Assembly (NCBI RefSeq): GCF_000760695.4
Contig: NZ_JHEG04000001.1
Coordinates: 2,439,578-2,503,577, forward strand
DNA: 64,000 bases
Source: Tolypothrix bouteillei VB521301
GTDB lineage: Bacteria; Cyanobacteriota; Cyanobacteriia; Cyanobacteriales; Nostocaceae
Reading direction: 5' to 3'
The position numbers were made by a program, and so were the translations under genes. The notes beneath the pieces were generated by a model. That model saw only the letters and a program-made list of their open reading frames with translations. It did no database searches and had not been told where the DNA came from. Shown one piece after another: positions 51,168 through 61,202 of the stretch; the first letter of the stretch is position 1; each line of letters opens with the position of its first letter.

Positions 51168-52841
51168 TTAATTGCCAGATTTGGGTTTTAATGCTAATAA
51201 CATCTCGACTTGAGAGGTTGATTTGTCTGGGCTAGTAGCCGTTACGCCCAAACCACGAATGGAACTCACGATCGCACTGGCTTCTGGGGAAATGGGTTGT
51301 TTTTGTGCGGTGGCAAAGCGATTGACTAAGGATGCAGTTTTATCCATATCTATATAAAAGTAGCCGCCGTTGGGTTTTTGCAAGGTGTTGGTGACTGCTT
51401 GGAAGTTTGCACTATTATCTAAGCTTGGACCTTTACGATCTGCTATCATTTCTGCGATTGGACCGCCGATCGCTACAAATAAGGTATTGCTATCGAGCCA
51501 ACCGTGTGATAATAATGCTCCTTGTTTGGGAATTTGCCATTCCGTGATTTCTTTACCGCCGACATTTCTTTTGCCAACATTTAATGATTGTCCTTTGACA
51601 AGTGTGTCTAATTTGCTAAGGGTACCTTCTGCCGTTTTGCGATCGCCTGTTTGAAAGACAAATGCTCCGCCAAAGCCAATTTGTGCCAACACGCCTTGAT
51701 TAGATGGGATAGCAGCAATTCCAAATTCCCTATCCATCCAGCTAAAAACGTCTTTATCGAGGTCAATATTAACAAACTTCAGTTGTTGACGGGCTGTTTC
51801 AAGGGTTTGTTTTAACTCAGGAACCTCTTTTGATTGTTCGACAACTGTTGTCCACCAACTACTGATTCCCTGTCCGCTCACAATTGCCATTGTCTCTGAG
51901 GGAAATACCGATACAACTTTAGAGTCAGTATTTTGGTATTGGAATTTTACAAGTTGGGGATCTAATTTAGCAGTTGCTTTCATCCGTACACCTGCATTGT
52001 CAATACCGATACCTGCCACCATAGATTTCACTTGTTTCAATTGTGACAATGTCTGTGGAGGTAATTGTGTTGTTTGTGGGTTGGTAGCGATCAGTTGCTG
52101 TACCATGCTAGCGTAATCTGGTACGTAGATTTGGGCAACAGTATTTTCAACGTTGACACCTTGAGTTAGCAAGCTACTTGCACCTTCCTTATTAGCAAAG
52201 GAAGGCTGTCCTTTAAATGTATCGATCGCACTTTCTATTGCTGGCTTTTCTGTTGCCGATATTACATATGTATTATTTAAAATAGCGGTGTACGTAGGTG
52301 AGCTTTTCCCAGAAGTTTCTATAATTTTTTCGCCTTTATAGTCAGTTTCTTTGATTTTTAAGTCTTTTTGTCCTTTTAATTTCGTAGCAAAGTTCAAAGC
52401 TTCAATTTTGTCTTTGATCCCTACCACCATGAGGACGTTGGATTGTTGGGAAGCTTGCGGGCTATTCTGCGCGGGCTTGACTGTCTTAGGCGGGAGTACG
52501 GCAATCATTACGCCACCTACCCAAGGTTTTAAATCTTTTTCATAAGAAATACTGTTGTCAGTTGAGAGGCTTTTGTTTAAGTCTTCTAGCCCTTTGGCAA
52601 CTATCTTCTGTGCTTCTGGTGTCCCAAACTGTTCTAACTTTGCCCAAACTGCTGGATCGGTAGAAATATAAGTTGCCATTAATGCTTCATCTGGAACGAT
52701 TTTGGCAGCATTGAGAGCATCGGAGACATTTCCTTGAGGACCACCTTTAAAGTACATGTAGGCAGCTATACCTCCTACTATAACTGTGGCAGTCCCTATA
52801 GCAGGAATTAAAAAATTATTCTTAGATTTACTTTCAGGCAT
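51168..52841 (-). CDS. DUF3352 domain protein, membrane-anchored
   Basis: A 557-residue protein with one N-terminal membrane anchor (FLIPAIGTATVIVGGIAAYMYF, about 10-31) and a long extracytoplasmic DUF3352 region with repeats such as VLMVVGIKDK, YKGEKIIETSG and TAILNNTYVISATEKPAI. This family is common and of unknown function in cyanobacteria. It probably faces the periplasm or thylakoid lumen. The gene stands alone, divergent from the M1 peptidase gene. Confidence 0.88.
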   Translation of the reverse strand: MPESKSKNNFLIPAIGTATVIVGGIAAYMYFKGGPQGNVSDALNAAKIVPDEALMATYISTDPAVWAKLEQFGTPEAQKIVAKGLEDLNKSLSTDNSISYEKDLKPWVGGVMIAVLPPKTVKPAQNSPQASQQSNVLMVVGIKDKIEALNFATKLKGQKDLKIKETDYKGEKIIETSGKSSPTYTAILNNTYVISATEKPAIESAIDTFKGQPSFANKEGASSLLTQGVNVENTVAQIYVPDYASMVQQLIATNPQTTQLPPQTLSQLKQVKSMVAGIGIDNAGVRMKATAKLDPQLVKFQYQNTDSKVVSVFPSETMAIVSGQGISSWWTTVVEQSKEVPELKQTLETARQQLKFVNIDLDKDVFSWMDREFGIAAIPSNQGVLAQIGFGGAFVFQTGDRKTAEGTLSKLDTLVKGQSLNVGKRNVGGKEITEWQIPKQGALLSHGWLDSNTLFVAIGGPIAEMIADRKGPSLDNSANFQAVTNTLQKPNGGYFYIDMDKTASLVNRFATAQKQPISPEASAIVSSIRGLGVTATSPDKSTSQVEMLLALKPKSGN

Positions 52842-53274
52842 TGTTAAAGTGTCCTATTTTCTTCAAATTGTCTTAGAGGTTAGTAAAAACGTCATTGTGG
52901 AGTTTTCGGAATCGTTAATTCATTTGCTGTTAACTTTTCGGTAATTACTGATAAAATGAATACTTCTATACAGGGCAGGTCTTCTAGTGATTCTAGAGTG
53001 ACTACACCAGTTTGAAATGCCAATCCGCAAAAGAAAGTTCTTTATCTGAAAAATATATTCCTTAAGATAGTGGCAAGCTATTCTAAGCTATATAGATTTA
53101 GGATATTTTTACAGAATGTTAAACTTTCTTGGTACAAAATGCCCGTACAGAGATAACAGGGTGCAAAGTATTAGGGTGTATGGGATGAATTGGGGAACAG
53201 CACGAAACGATCGTGTTGTCGCCTCAATGTTTGAATTTAAGAGTTTTCAGGGTTTCTAAGGTCAGTAAACATCG
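52842..53274. other. Divergent intergenic region
   Basis: Contains the promoters of the DUF3352 and M1 peptidase genes. No repeat or RNA structure was recognised. Confidence 0.35.
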
Positions 53275-55908
53275 ATGTCGCAGTCTTATTTTGATACAGA
53301 AAGTAACCGATACAAGTCTTTTGAGTTACCGGGGGCGAAACCGCACTACAATCCAGATAAACCCGGACAGGTAGAGCATATTTTTCTTGACCTCAGCTTA
53401 GATATTCCTAACAAAAGTTACCACGGTACTTGTAGCATTACTTTAACACCTATCCGTAATGGTCTGGAGCGCTTGGTTCTGGATGCCGTTAATCTCAATA
53501 TTAAGTCGGTTCAAGTGGATGGCAACTCACAACAGTTTGAATACGACGGAAAGCAGTTGTCGATCTACCTCAATGTACCAACTGAGATTAACAAGCAGCT
53601 TGCGATCGCGATTGCCTACTCAGCAGAAAAACCACAACGGGGTCTTTACTTTATAGAAGCAGACAAACACTACCCCAACAAACCCACTCAAGTTTGGACT
53701 CAAGGGGAAGACGAAGATTCTCGTTTTTGGTTCCCGTGTTTTGACTATCCCGGACAGCTATCAACTTCAGAAATTCGCCTTCGCGTTCCCAAACCTCTAA
53801 TTGCAATTTCCAATGGCGAACTTATCGCTACAGATGAAGACGGCGATGACAAAATTTATCATTGGTTGCAAAAGCAGGTTCATCCAACTTACTTGATGAC
53901 TCTTGCTGTTGGTGATTTTACGGAAATTCGCGATGAATGGAATGGCATTCCCGTAACATACTATGTAGAAAAAGGGCGCGAGGAAGACGCCAAGCGGAGT
54001 ATGGGCAAAACTCCGCAAATGATAGAGTTTTTGAGTGAGAAGTACGGTTATCCCTACCCCTATCCCAAGTATGCTCAAGTGTGTGTTGATGATTTCATTT
54101 TTGGCGGAATGGAAAACACATCAACGACACTGTTGACAGATAGGTGTTTGCTGGATGCACGCGCCGCACTCGATAACCGCAATACGGAAAGCTTGGTAGT
54201 CCATGAATTGGCGCACCAGTGGTTTGGCGATTTGGTGGTGATCAAGCATTGGTCTCATGCTTGGATTAAGGAAGGTATGGCTTCTTATTCAGAGGTTATG
54301 TGGACGGAACGAGAATATGGTGCAGAAGAAGCAGCATATTATCGATTGTTAGAAGCTCGGAGTTATCTGGCGGAAGATCGCGGGCGTTACCGCCGCCCGA
54401 TGGTAACTCACGTTTATCGAGAAGCAATTGAACTTTACGATCGCCATATCTACGAGAAAGGATCGTGTGTTTATCACATGATTCGGGCGGAATTGGGAGA
54501 AGAGTTGTTCTGGAAAGCAATCCAAACATTTGTGCGGGATAACGCTCACAATACCGTAGAAACAGTGGATTTGCTGCGGGCGATTGAGAAAGCAACCGGG
54601 CGCAATCTCCTGTTCCTATTTGACCAGTACGTTTATCGTGGCGGTCATCCAGATTTTAAAGTGGTTTACTCCTGGGATGGAGATTCCAAATTAGCTAAGG
54701 TGACAGTCACTCAAACTCAGGCAGAATTGGATAACAATGGTAGCAATAACAGTTTGTTTGACCTGAGAATTCCTATCGCTTTTGGATACGTTAAGGAAGA
54801 GGATAAGGGAGACAAGGGAGACAAGGGAGACATTTCTTTCTTATCTCCTTACTTAAAGACTTTCACCGTGCGCGTCTATGAACGGGAACAAAGTTTTTAT
54901 TTCCCGTTAGAAGAAAAACCCCAATTTGTTACCTTTGATGTAGGGAATCATTGGTTGAAAACGGTGTCTTTGGAGTACCCGATCCCAGAGTTGAAAGCAC
55001 AGTTGGAATTTGACCCCGACCCCATTTCTCGTATTTATGCGGCTGAGGCTTTGGCAAAGAAAGGTGGTTTGGAAGCATTGAAGGGACTGTCTGCAGCACT
55101 CGTTAAGGAACCTTTCTGGGGCGTCCGTACTGAGGTGGCAAAACAGATTGCAGAAATTAAATTAGATCAAGCTTTTGATGCTTTAGTTGTTGGGTTGCAA
55201 GACAAGAATGCTCAAGTGCGTCGTGCTGTTGTAGACTCACTGAGTGAAATTAAAACTTCTAACAGTTACAAGGCGTTGAAGGATTTGCTTGAGAAAGGCG
55301 ATCCTAGTTATTATGTGGAGTCAGCAACGGCTCGTGCTGTCGGTACAATTGCAACAGCATCCGCGTCTTTGAAAATAAAGGAAGACAAGGTTATTAAGTT
55401 GCTGAAATCTGTTCTGGAAGACAAGGGTGGTTGGAATGAAGTCGTGCGAAGTGGCGCGATCGCAGGTTTATCACAACTCAAAACCTCGGAAGATGCATTA
55501 GAGTTGGTGATGGAGTATACAAAGCAGGGTGTCCCGCAACCGCTTCGTTTAGCTGCAATCCGTGCTTTAGGAAAGATTTCTGTAGGTCAAAAAACGACAC
55601 ATTTAGAAAAGATTTTGGAACGATTGACAGAGATATCACGGGAAACGTTCTTTTTGACTGAACTAGCAGTGGTGACAGCCTTGGGGCAAATGGAAACACC
55701 AAAAGCGATCGCGCCACTGCAAGCCATAGCAGATCAAACACCAGATGGGCGAGTGCGTCGCTATGCTGAAGAAGAAATTTCTCGGGTTCAAAAGAGTGTT
55801 GGTTCCGATAATGCGTTGCGTCAGCTGCGTTCTGAAGTCGATCAACTCAGGCAACAAAATCAGGAACTGAGAAGTCGTTTAGAGAACTTAGAAGCGAAAT
55901 CTAAGTAA
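53275..55908 (+). CDS. M1 family aminopeptidase with C-terminal HEAT repeats
   Basis: An 877-residue gluzincin. The exopeptidase motif is GGMEN at 277-281 (usually GAMEN), the zinc site HELAHQWFGD has H310, E311, H314, and E333 in WIKEGMASY is the third ligand. From about 590 on, HEAT-like repeats (ALVKEPFWGVRTEVAKQIAE, ALVVGLQDKNAQVRRAVVDSL) and a short coiled coil at the end (LRSEVDQLRQQNQELRSRLE) replace the usual ERAP-type C-domain. Between them, around residue 507-520, is a DKGDKGDKGD insert encoded by a 9-bp tandem repeat. Removes N-terminal residues from peptides; no signal peptide, so cytoplasmic. Confidence 0.92.
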   Translation: MSQSYFDTESNRYKSFELPGAKPHYNPDKPGQVEHIFLDLSLDIPNKSYHGTCSITLTPIRNGLERLVLDAVNLNIKSVQVDGNSQQFEYDGKQLSIYLNVPTEINKQLAIAIAYSAEKPQRGLYFIEADKHYPNKPTQVWTQGEDEDSRFWFPCFDYPGQLSTSEIRLRVPKPLIAISNGELIATDEDGDDKIYHWLQKQVHPTYLMTLAVGDFTEIRDEWNGIPVTYYVEKGREEDAKRSMGKTPQMIEFLSEKYGYPYPYPKYAQVCVDDFIFGGMENTSTTLLTDRCLLDARAALDNRNTESLVVHELAHQWFGDLVVIKHWSHAWIKEGMASYSEVMWTEREYGAEEAAYYRLLEARSYLAEDRGRYRRPMVTHVYREAIELYDRHIYEKGSCVYHMIRAELGEELFWKAIQTFVRDNAHNTVETVDLLRAIEKATGRNLLFLFDQYVYRGGHPDFKVVYSWDGDSKLAKVTVTQTQAELDNNGSNNSLFDLRIPIAFGYVKEEDKGDKGDKGDISFLSPYLKTFTVRVYEREQSFYFPLEEKPQFVTFDVGNHWLKTVSLEYPIPELKAQLEFDPDPISRIYAAEALAKKGGLEALKGLSAALVKEPFWGVRTEVAKQIAEIKLDQAFDALVVGLQDKNAQVRRAVVDSLSEIKTSNSYKALKDLLEKGDPSYYVESATARAVGTIATASASLKIKEDKVIKLLKSVLEDKGGWNEVVRSGAIAGLSQLKTSEDALELVMEYTKQGVPQPLRLAAIRALGKISVGQKTTHLEKILERLTEISRETFFLTELAVVTALGQMETPKAIAPLQAIADQTPDGRVRRYAEEEISRVQKSVGSDNALRQLRSEVDQLRQQNQELRSRLENLEAKSK

Positions 55909-55939
55909 GGCAATCTGCCCAGCTATATCTTTTTTGTAC

Positions 55940-55962
55940 AGACGCGCCACGGCGCGTCTTTC
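55940..55962 (+). terminator. Terminator after the M1 peptidase gene
   Basis: AGACGCGC and GCGCGTCT pair around CACG and are followed by TTCT. Confidence 0.7.
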
Positions 55963-56507
55963 TATATGCCCCAATTCTGTATGGCAGTATTGGCAACTGC
56001 AGATGAAGGCAACGGATCTCCCGATCCCTGCCCTCAGTCTTATGATAATTTTTTCCTATTAAACATTAAATTCTGTGTCGGATTATTTATATAAAATATA
56101 TTAATATAGCTTATTTTTCAGAAAGGCGATGTAAAAATTAAGACAAGAGTTGTGAAGATTTTGTGAAGATTTAACCTTGTCACTAAATTTAATGGTAGAA
56201 AATACTAGATTATTTGAAGACCGTCATCAAATTTATTGAATCAATCGCAGTCTGCGATCGCGTCCCTTAGTTAAGTAAAAGATTTCTCTACGTATTTTAC
56301 GTAAAGAAAAGTTTGAGCATCAGTGAAGTATACAGGGAGGCACGAAGGATTTTTACAATTCAATTATCGAGAATACTACTATTGGGGGAATGCAAAAACT
56401 CATAAATTTATTTAGTTTGTAGGAGGAAATCGTTAAAGTTTTTTAAAGTTTTTTTTAAAAATAAAAAACATTAGAGCGATTGCACCTAACTGTGCAGGGT
56501 GGTCATA
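55963..56507. other. Leader region of the exopolysaccharide operon
   Basis: About 540 AT-rich bases with a HIP1 site near 56255. No frame was supported. It should hold the operon promoter and a long leader; GGGTGG stands 7 bases before the ATG at 56508. Confidence 0.4.
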
Positions 56508-57725
56508 ATGCGTAAGCCTGTTCTCACGATTTTTTACCAGTTCAATCCTTGGAACACAACAATCGGAGGAATTCAGACACTTATAAAGACCTTTATTAAG
56601 TATGCTCCAATCGAGTTTGAAGTAAGACTTGTAGGAACAGGGGATTGTCCGGAAAAACCTGTTGGTGTATGGCAGCAAGCAGAATTTGCTGGCAAAGAAA
56701 TTAGTTTTCTACCGTTATTCACATTGCAAAATGATAATGTTAGGAACTTGATACCAACAACACTAAAATATACGGCGAATCTTTTAGGAAAGTGTTTTGA
56801 GTCAGACTTTATGCACTTTCACAGGATTGAGCCAACACTAGCTAGTTTTTCTTGGAAGGGAGAAAAAACACTTTTTATCCACAACGATATTAGGACACAA
56901 ATGCAGGCAAGTGGTGACAAAAAAGCCATTCTCTGGCGACGATTTCCTGCAGCGTACTATACCCTAGAGAGCTTATTAGTTCGTCAATTCGATCAAATTC
57001 TCTCTTGCAATACTGATGCAACCAAGCTGTACAAACAGCAATACCCCACCCTCCAAGACCGTGTTAAATATATAAAAAATTCTTTTGACAACGAAATTTT
57101 TTATTCTTTGACTGGAGAGCAGCGTGAAGCTAAAAGGCGGGAACTAGCTTCTCAACTTGGTTTGGCTGAGCAGACGCGTTTTGTGTTATTTGCCGGTCGG
57201 CTTCATCCCCAAAAAGACCCTATCTTACTTGTACGTGCGATTGCGGCGTTAAGCGATCCCAACGTTCACTTATTAATTGCGGGTGATGGAGAGCTAGCAG
57301 CAGATGTTCGTGCAGAACTTGTTAAATTAGGACTATCCAGTCAAGTTACGATGCTTGGAGCAGTTACCCAAAAGGAAATTGCACACCTGCATCGTATCTG
57401 CAATGTTTTTGTTTTAAGCAGTGAATATGAAGGGTTACCTTTGGTCGTTCTAGAAGCGCTTGCTAGTGGGACACCAGTAGTGACCACTCAATGTGGTGAA
57501 ACTCCAAAGCTACTTGGAGTGAAAAGTGGAATTGTCTGTTTGGAAAGGACTCCGACGTGTTTAGCAGAGGCTATACGCAAAGTTCTAATACATCCAGAGG
57601 ACTATCCAGCAGAAGCGTGCGTGCGTGAGGCGCAGCCCTACGCAGCTCGTACAGTAATTCGTGACGTTTACAGCGATATGTTAAGTCGTTGGGAGCAAAA
57701 AGCGAGTTTGGCTGTGGGAGTGTGA
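56508..57725 (+). CDS. Glycosyltransferase family 4 (GT-B)
   Basis: A 405-residue retaining GT-B enzyme from the ATG at 56508 (a GTG at 56499 is also open). IGGIQTLIKTFI is the N-domain glycine loop; FVLFAGRLHPQKDP opens the C-domain, and SSEYEGLPLVVLEALASGTPVV is the EX7E nucleotide-sugar motif. First gene of a polysaccharide operon; adds a sugar to the lipid-linked repeat unit at the inner face of the membrane. Sugar unknown. Confidence 0.92.
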   Translation: MRKPVLTIFYQFNPWNTTIGGIQTLIKTFIKYAPIEFEVRLVGTGDCPEKPVGVWQQAEFAGKEISFLPLFTLQNDNVRNLIPTTLKYTANLLGKCFESDFMHFHRIEPTLASFSWKGEKTLFIHNDIRTQMQASGDKKAILWRRFPAAYYTLESLLVRQFDQILSCNTDATKLYKQQYPTLQDRVKYIKNSFDNEIFYSLTGEQREAKRRELASQLGLAEQTRFVLFAGRLHPQKDPILLVRAIAALSDPNVHLLIAGDGELAADVRAELVKLGLSSQVTMLGAVTQKEIAHLHRICNVFVLSSEYEGLPLVVLEALASGTPVVTTQCGETPKLLGVKSGIVCLERTPTCLAEAIRKVLIHPEDYPAEACVREAQPYAARTVIRDVYSDMLSRWEQKASLAVGV

Positions 57726-57828
57726 ATAGTTAAAAGTGCTGGAGTTTTTCTCCTTTTAGACTTTTAACGCTTGATTTAAACGGACCGCTACTAACCCATT
57801 TCAGATTACAGGTAAAGACTGAATTCTT

Positions 57829-59019
57829 ATGAAAATTGCTGTAATTGGTGCTAAAGGTTTACCTCCCAAACAAGGAGGAATTGAACATTATTGTGCGGAA
57901 GTTTATCCTCGAATGGTAAAACAAGGGCATTCTGTTGATTTATTTGCCCGTTGCTCTTACACAGATTGTTCGTGGCTGGAACGCTATGATTATCAGGGCG
58001 TGCAAGTCATTTCCGTACCGGGTTTGAACTTGAGAGGTATCGATGCTTTTATCACTTCAGCTTTGGGAGCGGTGGCTGTTAGTGCCAAGAAATATGATAT
58101 TATCCACTTCCACGCTCTCGGCCCATCTTTGTTTACTTGTTTGCCAAGAGTTATCAATTCTGCAAAAGTTGTTGTAACCTGTCAGGGTCTGGATTGGCAA
58201 CGCGCCAAGTGGGGTAGTGTTTCCACTCGCGTCATTCAAACCGGTGAAAAGGCAGCTGTGCGTTTTGCTCACGGATTGGTCGTTGTCTCGGATGCACTGC
58301 AAAACTATTTCTTGCAAACCTATGGCAGGAATACAGTTTATATCCCCAACGCGCCAGCTAGCTATGGTCAGTCAGATCCAAACTTTGGCTATGGCAATCA
58401 GTTAGGGCTTGAGAAAGGACGCTATGTTGTGTTTCTAGGTAGGCTTGTACCGGAAAAGCGCCCCGATTTACTGGTAGATGCCTTTAATGCTTTGAAACCC
58501 ATGGGTTGGAAACTCGTCTTGGCTGGAGGTGTAAGCGATACCAAATCTTTCACCTCACAGTTATTAGAAAAAATAGCTCACAACCGAAATATCGTATTTG
58601 CAGGCGAACTTCGAGGACCTCGTCTTTGGGAAATAGTTCGGGGGGCGGGGTTATTTGCTCTGCCTTCCGATCTAGAGGGGCTACCTCTTGCCATGTTGGA
58701 GGCTATGCGGGAAGGAGTACCAGTTTTGGCTAGCGATATTCCTCCCCACAAGCAACTACTCGGTGGAAGTCGAGGAACGCTTTTTACCACTGGAAGTTTG
58801 GATTCTTGCATTCAATCTTTGGATTGGGCAATCGCTCATCCTCATGAAATAGCATCCATGGCAGTCCATGCAAAAAGGCACATTTCACTGAATTACAGCT
58901 GGGAACGCATTACTACTGACAACTTGAACCTCTACAAAACACTTCTAGAATCACCTGCATCTTTGAGGGGATTGGAACAAAACCAAACAGAGTTAGCCGA
59001 GGTTTTAGGTAAAAAGTAA
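57829..59019 (+). CDS. Glycosyltransferase family 4 (rhamnosyltransferase-like)
   Basis: A 396-residue GT-B enzyme. The N-terminus AVIGAKGLPPKQGGIEHYCAE is typical of the WcaI/rhamnosyltransferase-like DUF1972 type; the C-domain has VVFLGRLVPEKRPDLLV and the EX7E-type PSDLEGLPLAMLEAMREG. It follows the first GT4 by 103 bases and precedes the Wzc gene by 54. Builds the same polysaccharide. The predicted sugar is uncertain. Confidence 0.9.
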   Translation: MKIAVIGAKGLPPKQGGIEHYCAEVYPRMVKQGHSVDLFARCSYTDCSWLERYDYQGVQVISVPGLNLRGIDAFITSALGAVAVSAKKYDIIHFHALGPSLFTCLPRVINSAKVVVTCQGLDWQRAKWGSVSTRVIQTGEKAAVRFAHGLVVVSDALQNYFLQTYGRNTVYIPNAPASYGQSDPNFGYGNQLGLEKGRYVVFLGRLVPEKRPDLLVDAFNALKPMGWKLVLAGGVSDTKSFTSQLLEKIAHNRNIVFAGELRGPRLWEIVRGAGLFALPSDLEGLPLAMLEAMREGVPVLASDIPPHKQLLGGSRGTLFTTGSLDSCIQSLDWAIAHPHEIASMAVHAKRHISLNYSWERITTDNLNLYKTLLESPASLRGLEQNQTELAEVLGKK

Positions 59020-59073
59020 GTGGTTGGTGGTTATTTCTGAAGAACGACCAACGCCTAACAAGGAAGGTATTGT

Positions 59074-61200
59074 ATGGAAAAAAGTGTTTCATCTGTTTTA
59101 GGAGTGTTAAAGAGGCGAAGTTTACCTGCTGTCGCAGCGTTTGTGGCTACGATTGGTGGTGCGATCGCATACCTTGCAGTTACCCCAAGTCAGTATGAAG
59201 CTTCAGCGCGATTGATGCTTGATAGCAAGCAAACAAGCGTTTCTGAATTGGGTCGCAACCTATCGCAAGTGTCTTCAAATACGCCAGGTGGTCCCAGTCC
59301 GCTAGCCGATCAGGCGGAATTAGTCAAGTCCCAACGAGTTTTAAACCGCGCCCTGCAAATCTTTAAAAGTTCTTACAAAAGCACAACTCAGGTCAAAATT
59401 CAAGACCTGAATAAAGGTTTGGGAGTGAAAATAGTCCCTGCGACTAACATCCTGCAATTAAGCTATCAAAGTAAAAACCCAAAACTTGCTGCTCAGTTAC
59501 TAAATTCCGTTGCTCGAGCAATGGAAGAAGAAAGTGCCAATACAATCCGCCAAGAAGCCGCTAACGTGCGGAAGTTTTTGGAAATGGAAGTCCCCAAGGC
59601 TCGCGAGAAACTAGAGAATGCCGAACTGACCGAAAACAGATACAGGCGAAGTAGTGGTATTATTTCTTTTACCAAGCAAAGCGAGAGTTTGGTGGATAGT
59701 CTAGCAGCTTTAGAAAACCAGGAGCGGACTTTGTCTGCTCAATTGCGAGAGTTGCGATCGCAAGATGCATCACTGAGGCAAATTACCAATGCGACAGCCC
59801 TTAAAAGTGCTTATGCATCTGTACGCGGCGGTCAAGACGAACAACTCAAAGAGCTGCGAACTAAGTTGACAGAATTAGAAACAAAACTGGCTGAGTCTCG
59901 TGCAAAGTATACAGAAGACCATCCAGATGTGCGATCGTTACTTTATCAGAGAAACACCATTCGCAACTTGTACATTCAGGGACTCAACCGCGTCTCTTCT
60001 GGAGAGCGACCAGTTTCTCCCAACAATGTAGCCGCAGACCAGGTGAGCCAAAATTTCTCCGCCCAACTCATTGCCAATGATATCGAACGCACGGCGGTGG
60101 AAAATAAGCTGAAAAGCGTTCAGACTCAACGCGCTAATCTCCAACTTCGCCTTGCACAACTCCCAATTCAACAGCAAAATCTAACTCCTCTCACGCGTCA
60201 GCGAGAAGAAGCGGCAGAGACTTTAAAATTGCTACAAGGTAAATACGAGGAAGCACGGATTGCAGAAGCGCAACAGGTTGGAAATCTCCGCATAATTGAA
60301 GAGGCTCAACCCCCAACCTCCGCCACATCTCCCAAAAAACCAGCGGTACTGGTACTTGCAACTGTATTGGGAACGTTGCTTGCCACTTCCATAGTACTGC
60401 TTCTGGAAATGATGGACAATACCTTGCGCGATGCATCAGAAGCAGAAGAATTACTCAAGCTCTCATTGCTAGGAGTTCTGCCAAGACTCCCTTCAAAGAC
60501 ACTCGTTCTCGAACCATCGCAACGATTCTTAGATAATATGAGCTTGGTTGAGCCATATCGCATGCTCTTTAAAACCCTGGAGTTTCGCAGCGATCGGATG
60601 CGGGTGATTGTTGTCAGCAGTTCCATTGCAGGAGAAGGTAAATCTATCGTCGCCTCGCACCTAGCAGCTATAGCGGGTATGCTGTCTTGGCGGACATTGA
60701 TAATTGATGCAGATTTGCGAAGACCGGAACAACACACGCTGTTTAATCTGGCTGGTAAACCAGGGGTGAGTGATGTGCTCGAAGGAGATATATCTCTAGC
60801 GGATGCAGTGCAATCAACAGATATTGAGAACTTGGATGTACTGACTTGTGGGGAATTGCACGGACGCCCGTCACAGTTGCTAGAGTCAATTGCCATGAAG
60901 TCTTTAGTAGCAGAAGCGTCTGAAAATTACGATCTTGTGATTTTAGATACGCCACCTCTCAGCGCCTGCGCTGATGCAGCAACCCTCGCCAAACAAAGTG
61001 ATGGAGTCATGCTAGTTACACGTCCCGGCTTTACTTTGAAGGAAATTCTTTCCCGAAGTGTATCGGAGTTAACGCGAAATCGCATACCTGTATTAGGAGT
61101 TGTGGTCAATGGAATGACAAATCAGACGGAAAAATACTACCAGTATTCTGTTAACGGTTATCTACCGCGAAGGCAATTGACAAGTTCGAGGTCTAAATAA
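59074..61200 (+). CDS. Wzc-like polysaccharide co-polymerase with tyrosine kinase domain
   Basis: A 708-residue PCP-2a protein. TM1 (about 16-36) and TM2 (about 422-444) flank a long periplasmic Wzz domain with coiled coils (LKELRTKLTELETKLAESRA) and the Pro-rich segment before TM2. The cytoplasmic BY-kinase has Walker A SIAGEGKS ending at 524, Walker A' IIDADLRRP with D545 and D547, and Walker B VILDTPPL. The C-terminal Tyr cluster is short (KYYQYSVNGY), enough for autophosphorylation. Controls chain length and export in the Wzx/Wzy pathway. AAGGAAGG precedes the ATG. Next gene starts 2 bases after its stop. Confidence 0.93.
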   Translation: MEKSVSSVLGVLKRRSLPAVAAFVATIGGAIAYLAVTPSQYEASARLMLDSKQTSVSELGRNLSQVSSNTPGGPSPLADQAELVKSQRVLNRALQIFKSSYKSTTQVKIQDLNKGLGVKIVPATNILQLSYQSKNPKLAAQLLNSVARAMEEESANTIRQEAANVRKFLEMEVPKAREKLENAELTENRYRRSSGIISFTKQSESLVDSLAALENQERTLSAQLRELRSQDASLRQITNATALKSAYASVRGGQDEQLKELRTKLTELETKLAESRAKYTEDHPDVRSLLYQRNTIRNLYIQGLNRVSSGERPVSPNNVAADQVSQNFSAQLIANDIERTAVENKLKSVQTQRANLQLRLAQLPIQQQNLTPLTRQREEAAETLKLLQGKYEEARIAEAQQVGNLRIIEEAQPPTSATSPKKPAVLVLATVLGTLLATSIVLLLEMMDNTLRDASEAEELLKLSLLGVLPRLPSKTLVLEPSQRFLDNMSLVEPYRMLFKTLEFRSDRMRVIVVSSSIAGEGKSIVASHLAAIAGMLSWRTLIIDADLRRPEQHTLFNLAGKPGVSDVLEGDISLADAVQSTDIENLDVLTCGELHGRPSQLLESIAMKSLVAEASENYDLVILDTPPLSACADAATLAKQSDGVMLVTRPGFTLKEILSRSVSELTRNRIPVLGVVVNGMTNQTEKYYQYSVNGYLPRRQLTSSRSK

Positions 61201-61202
61201 CA

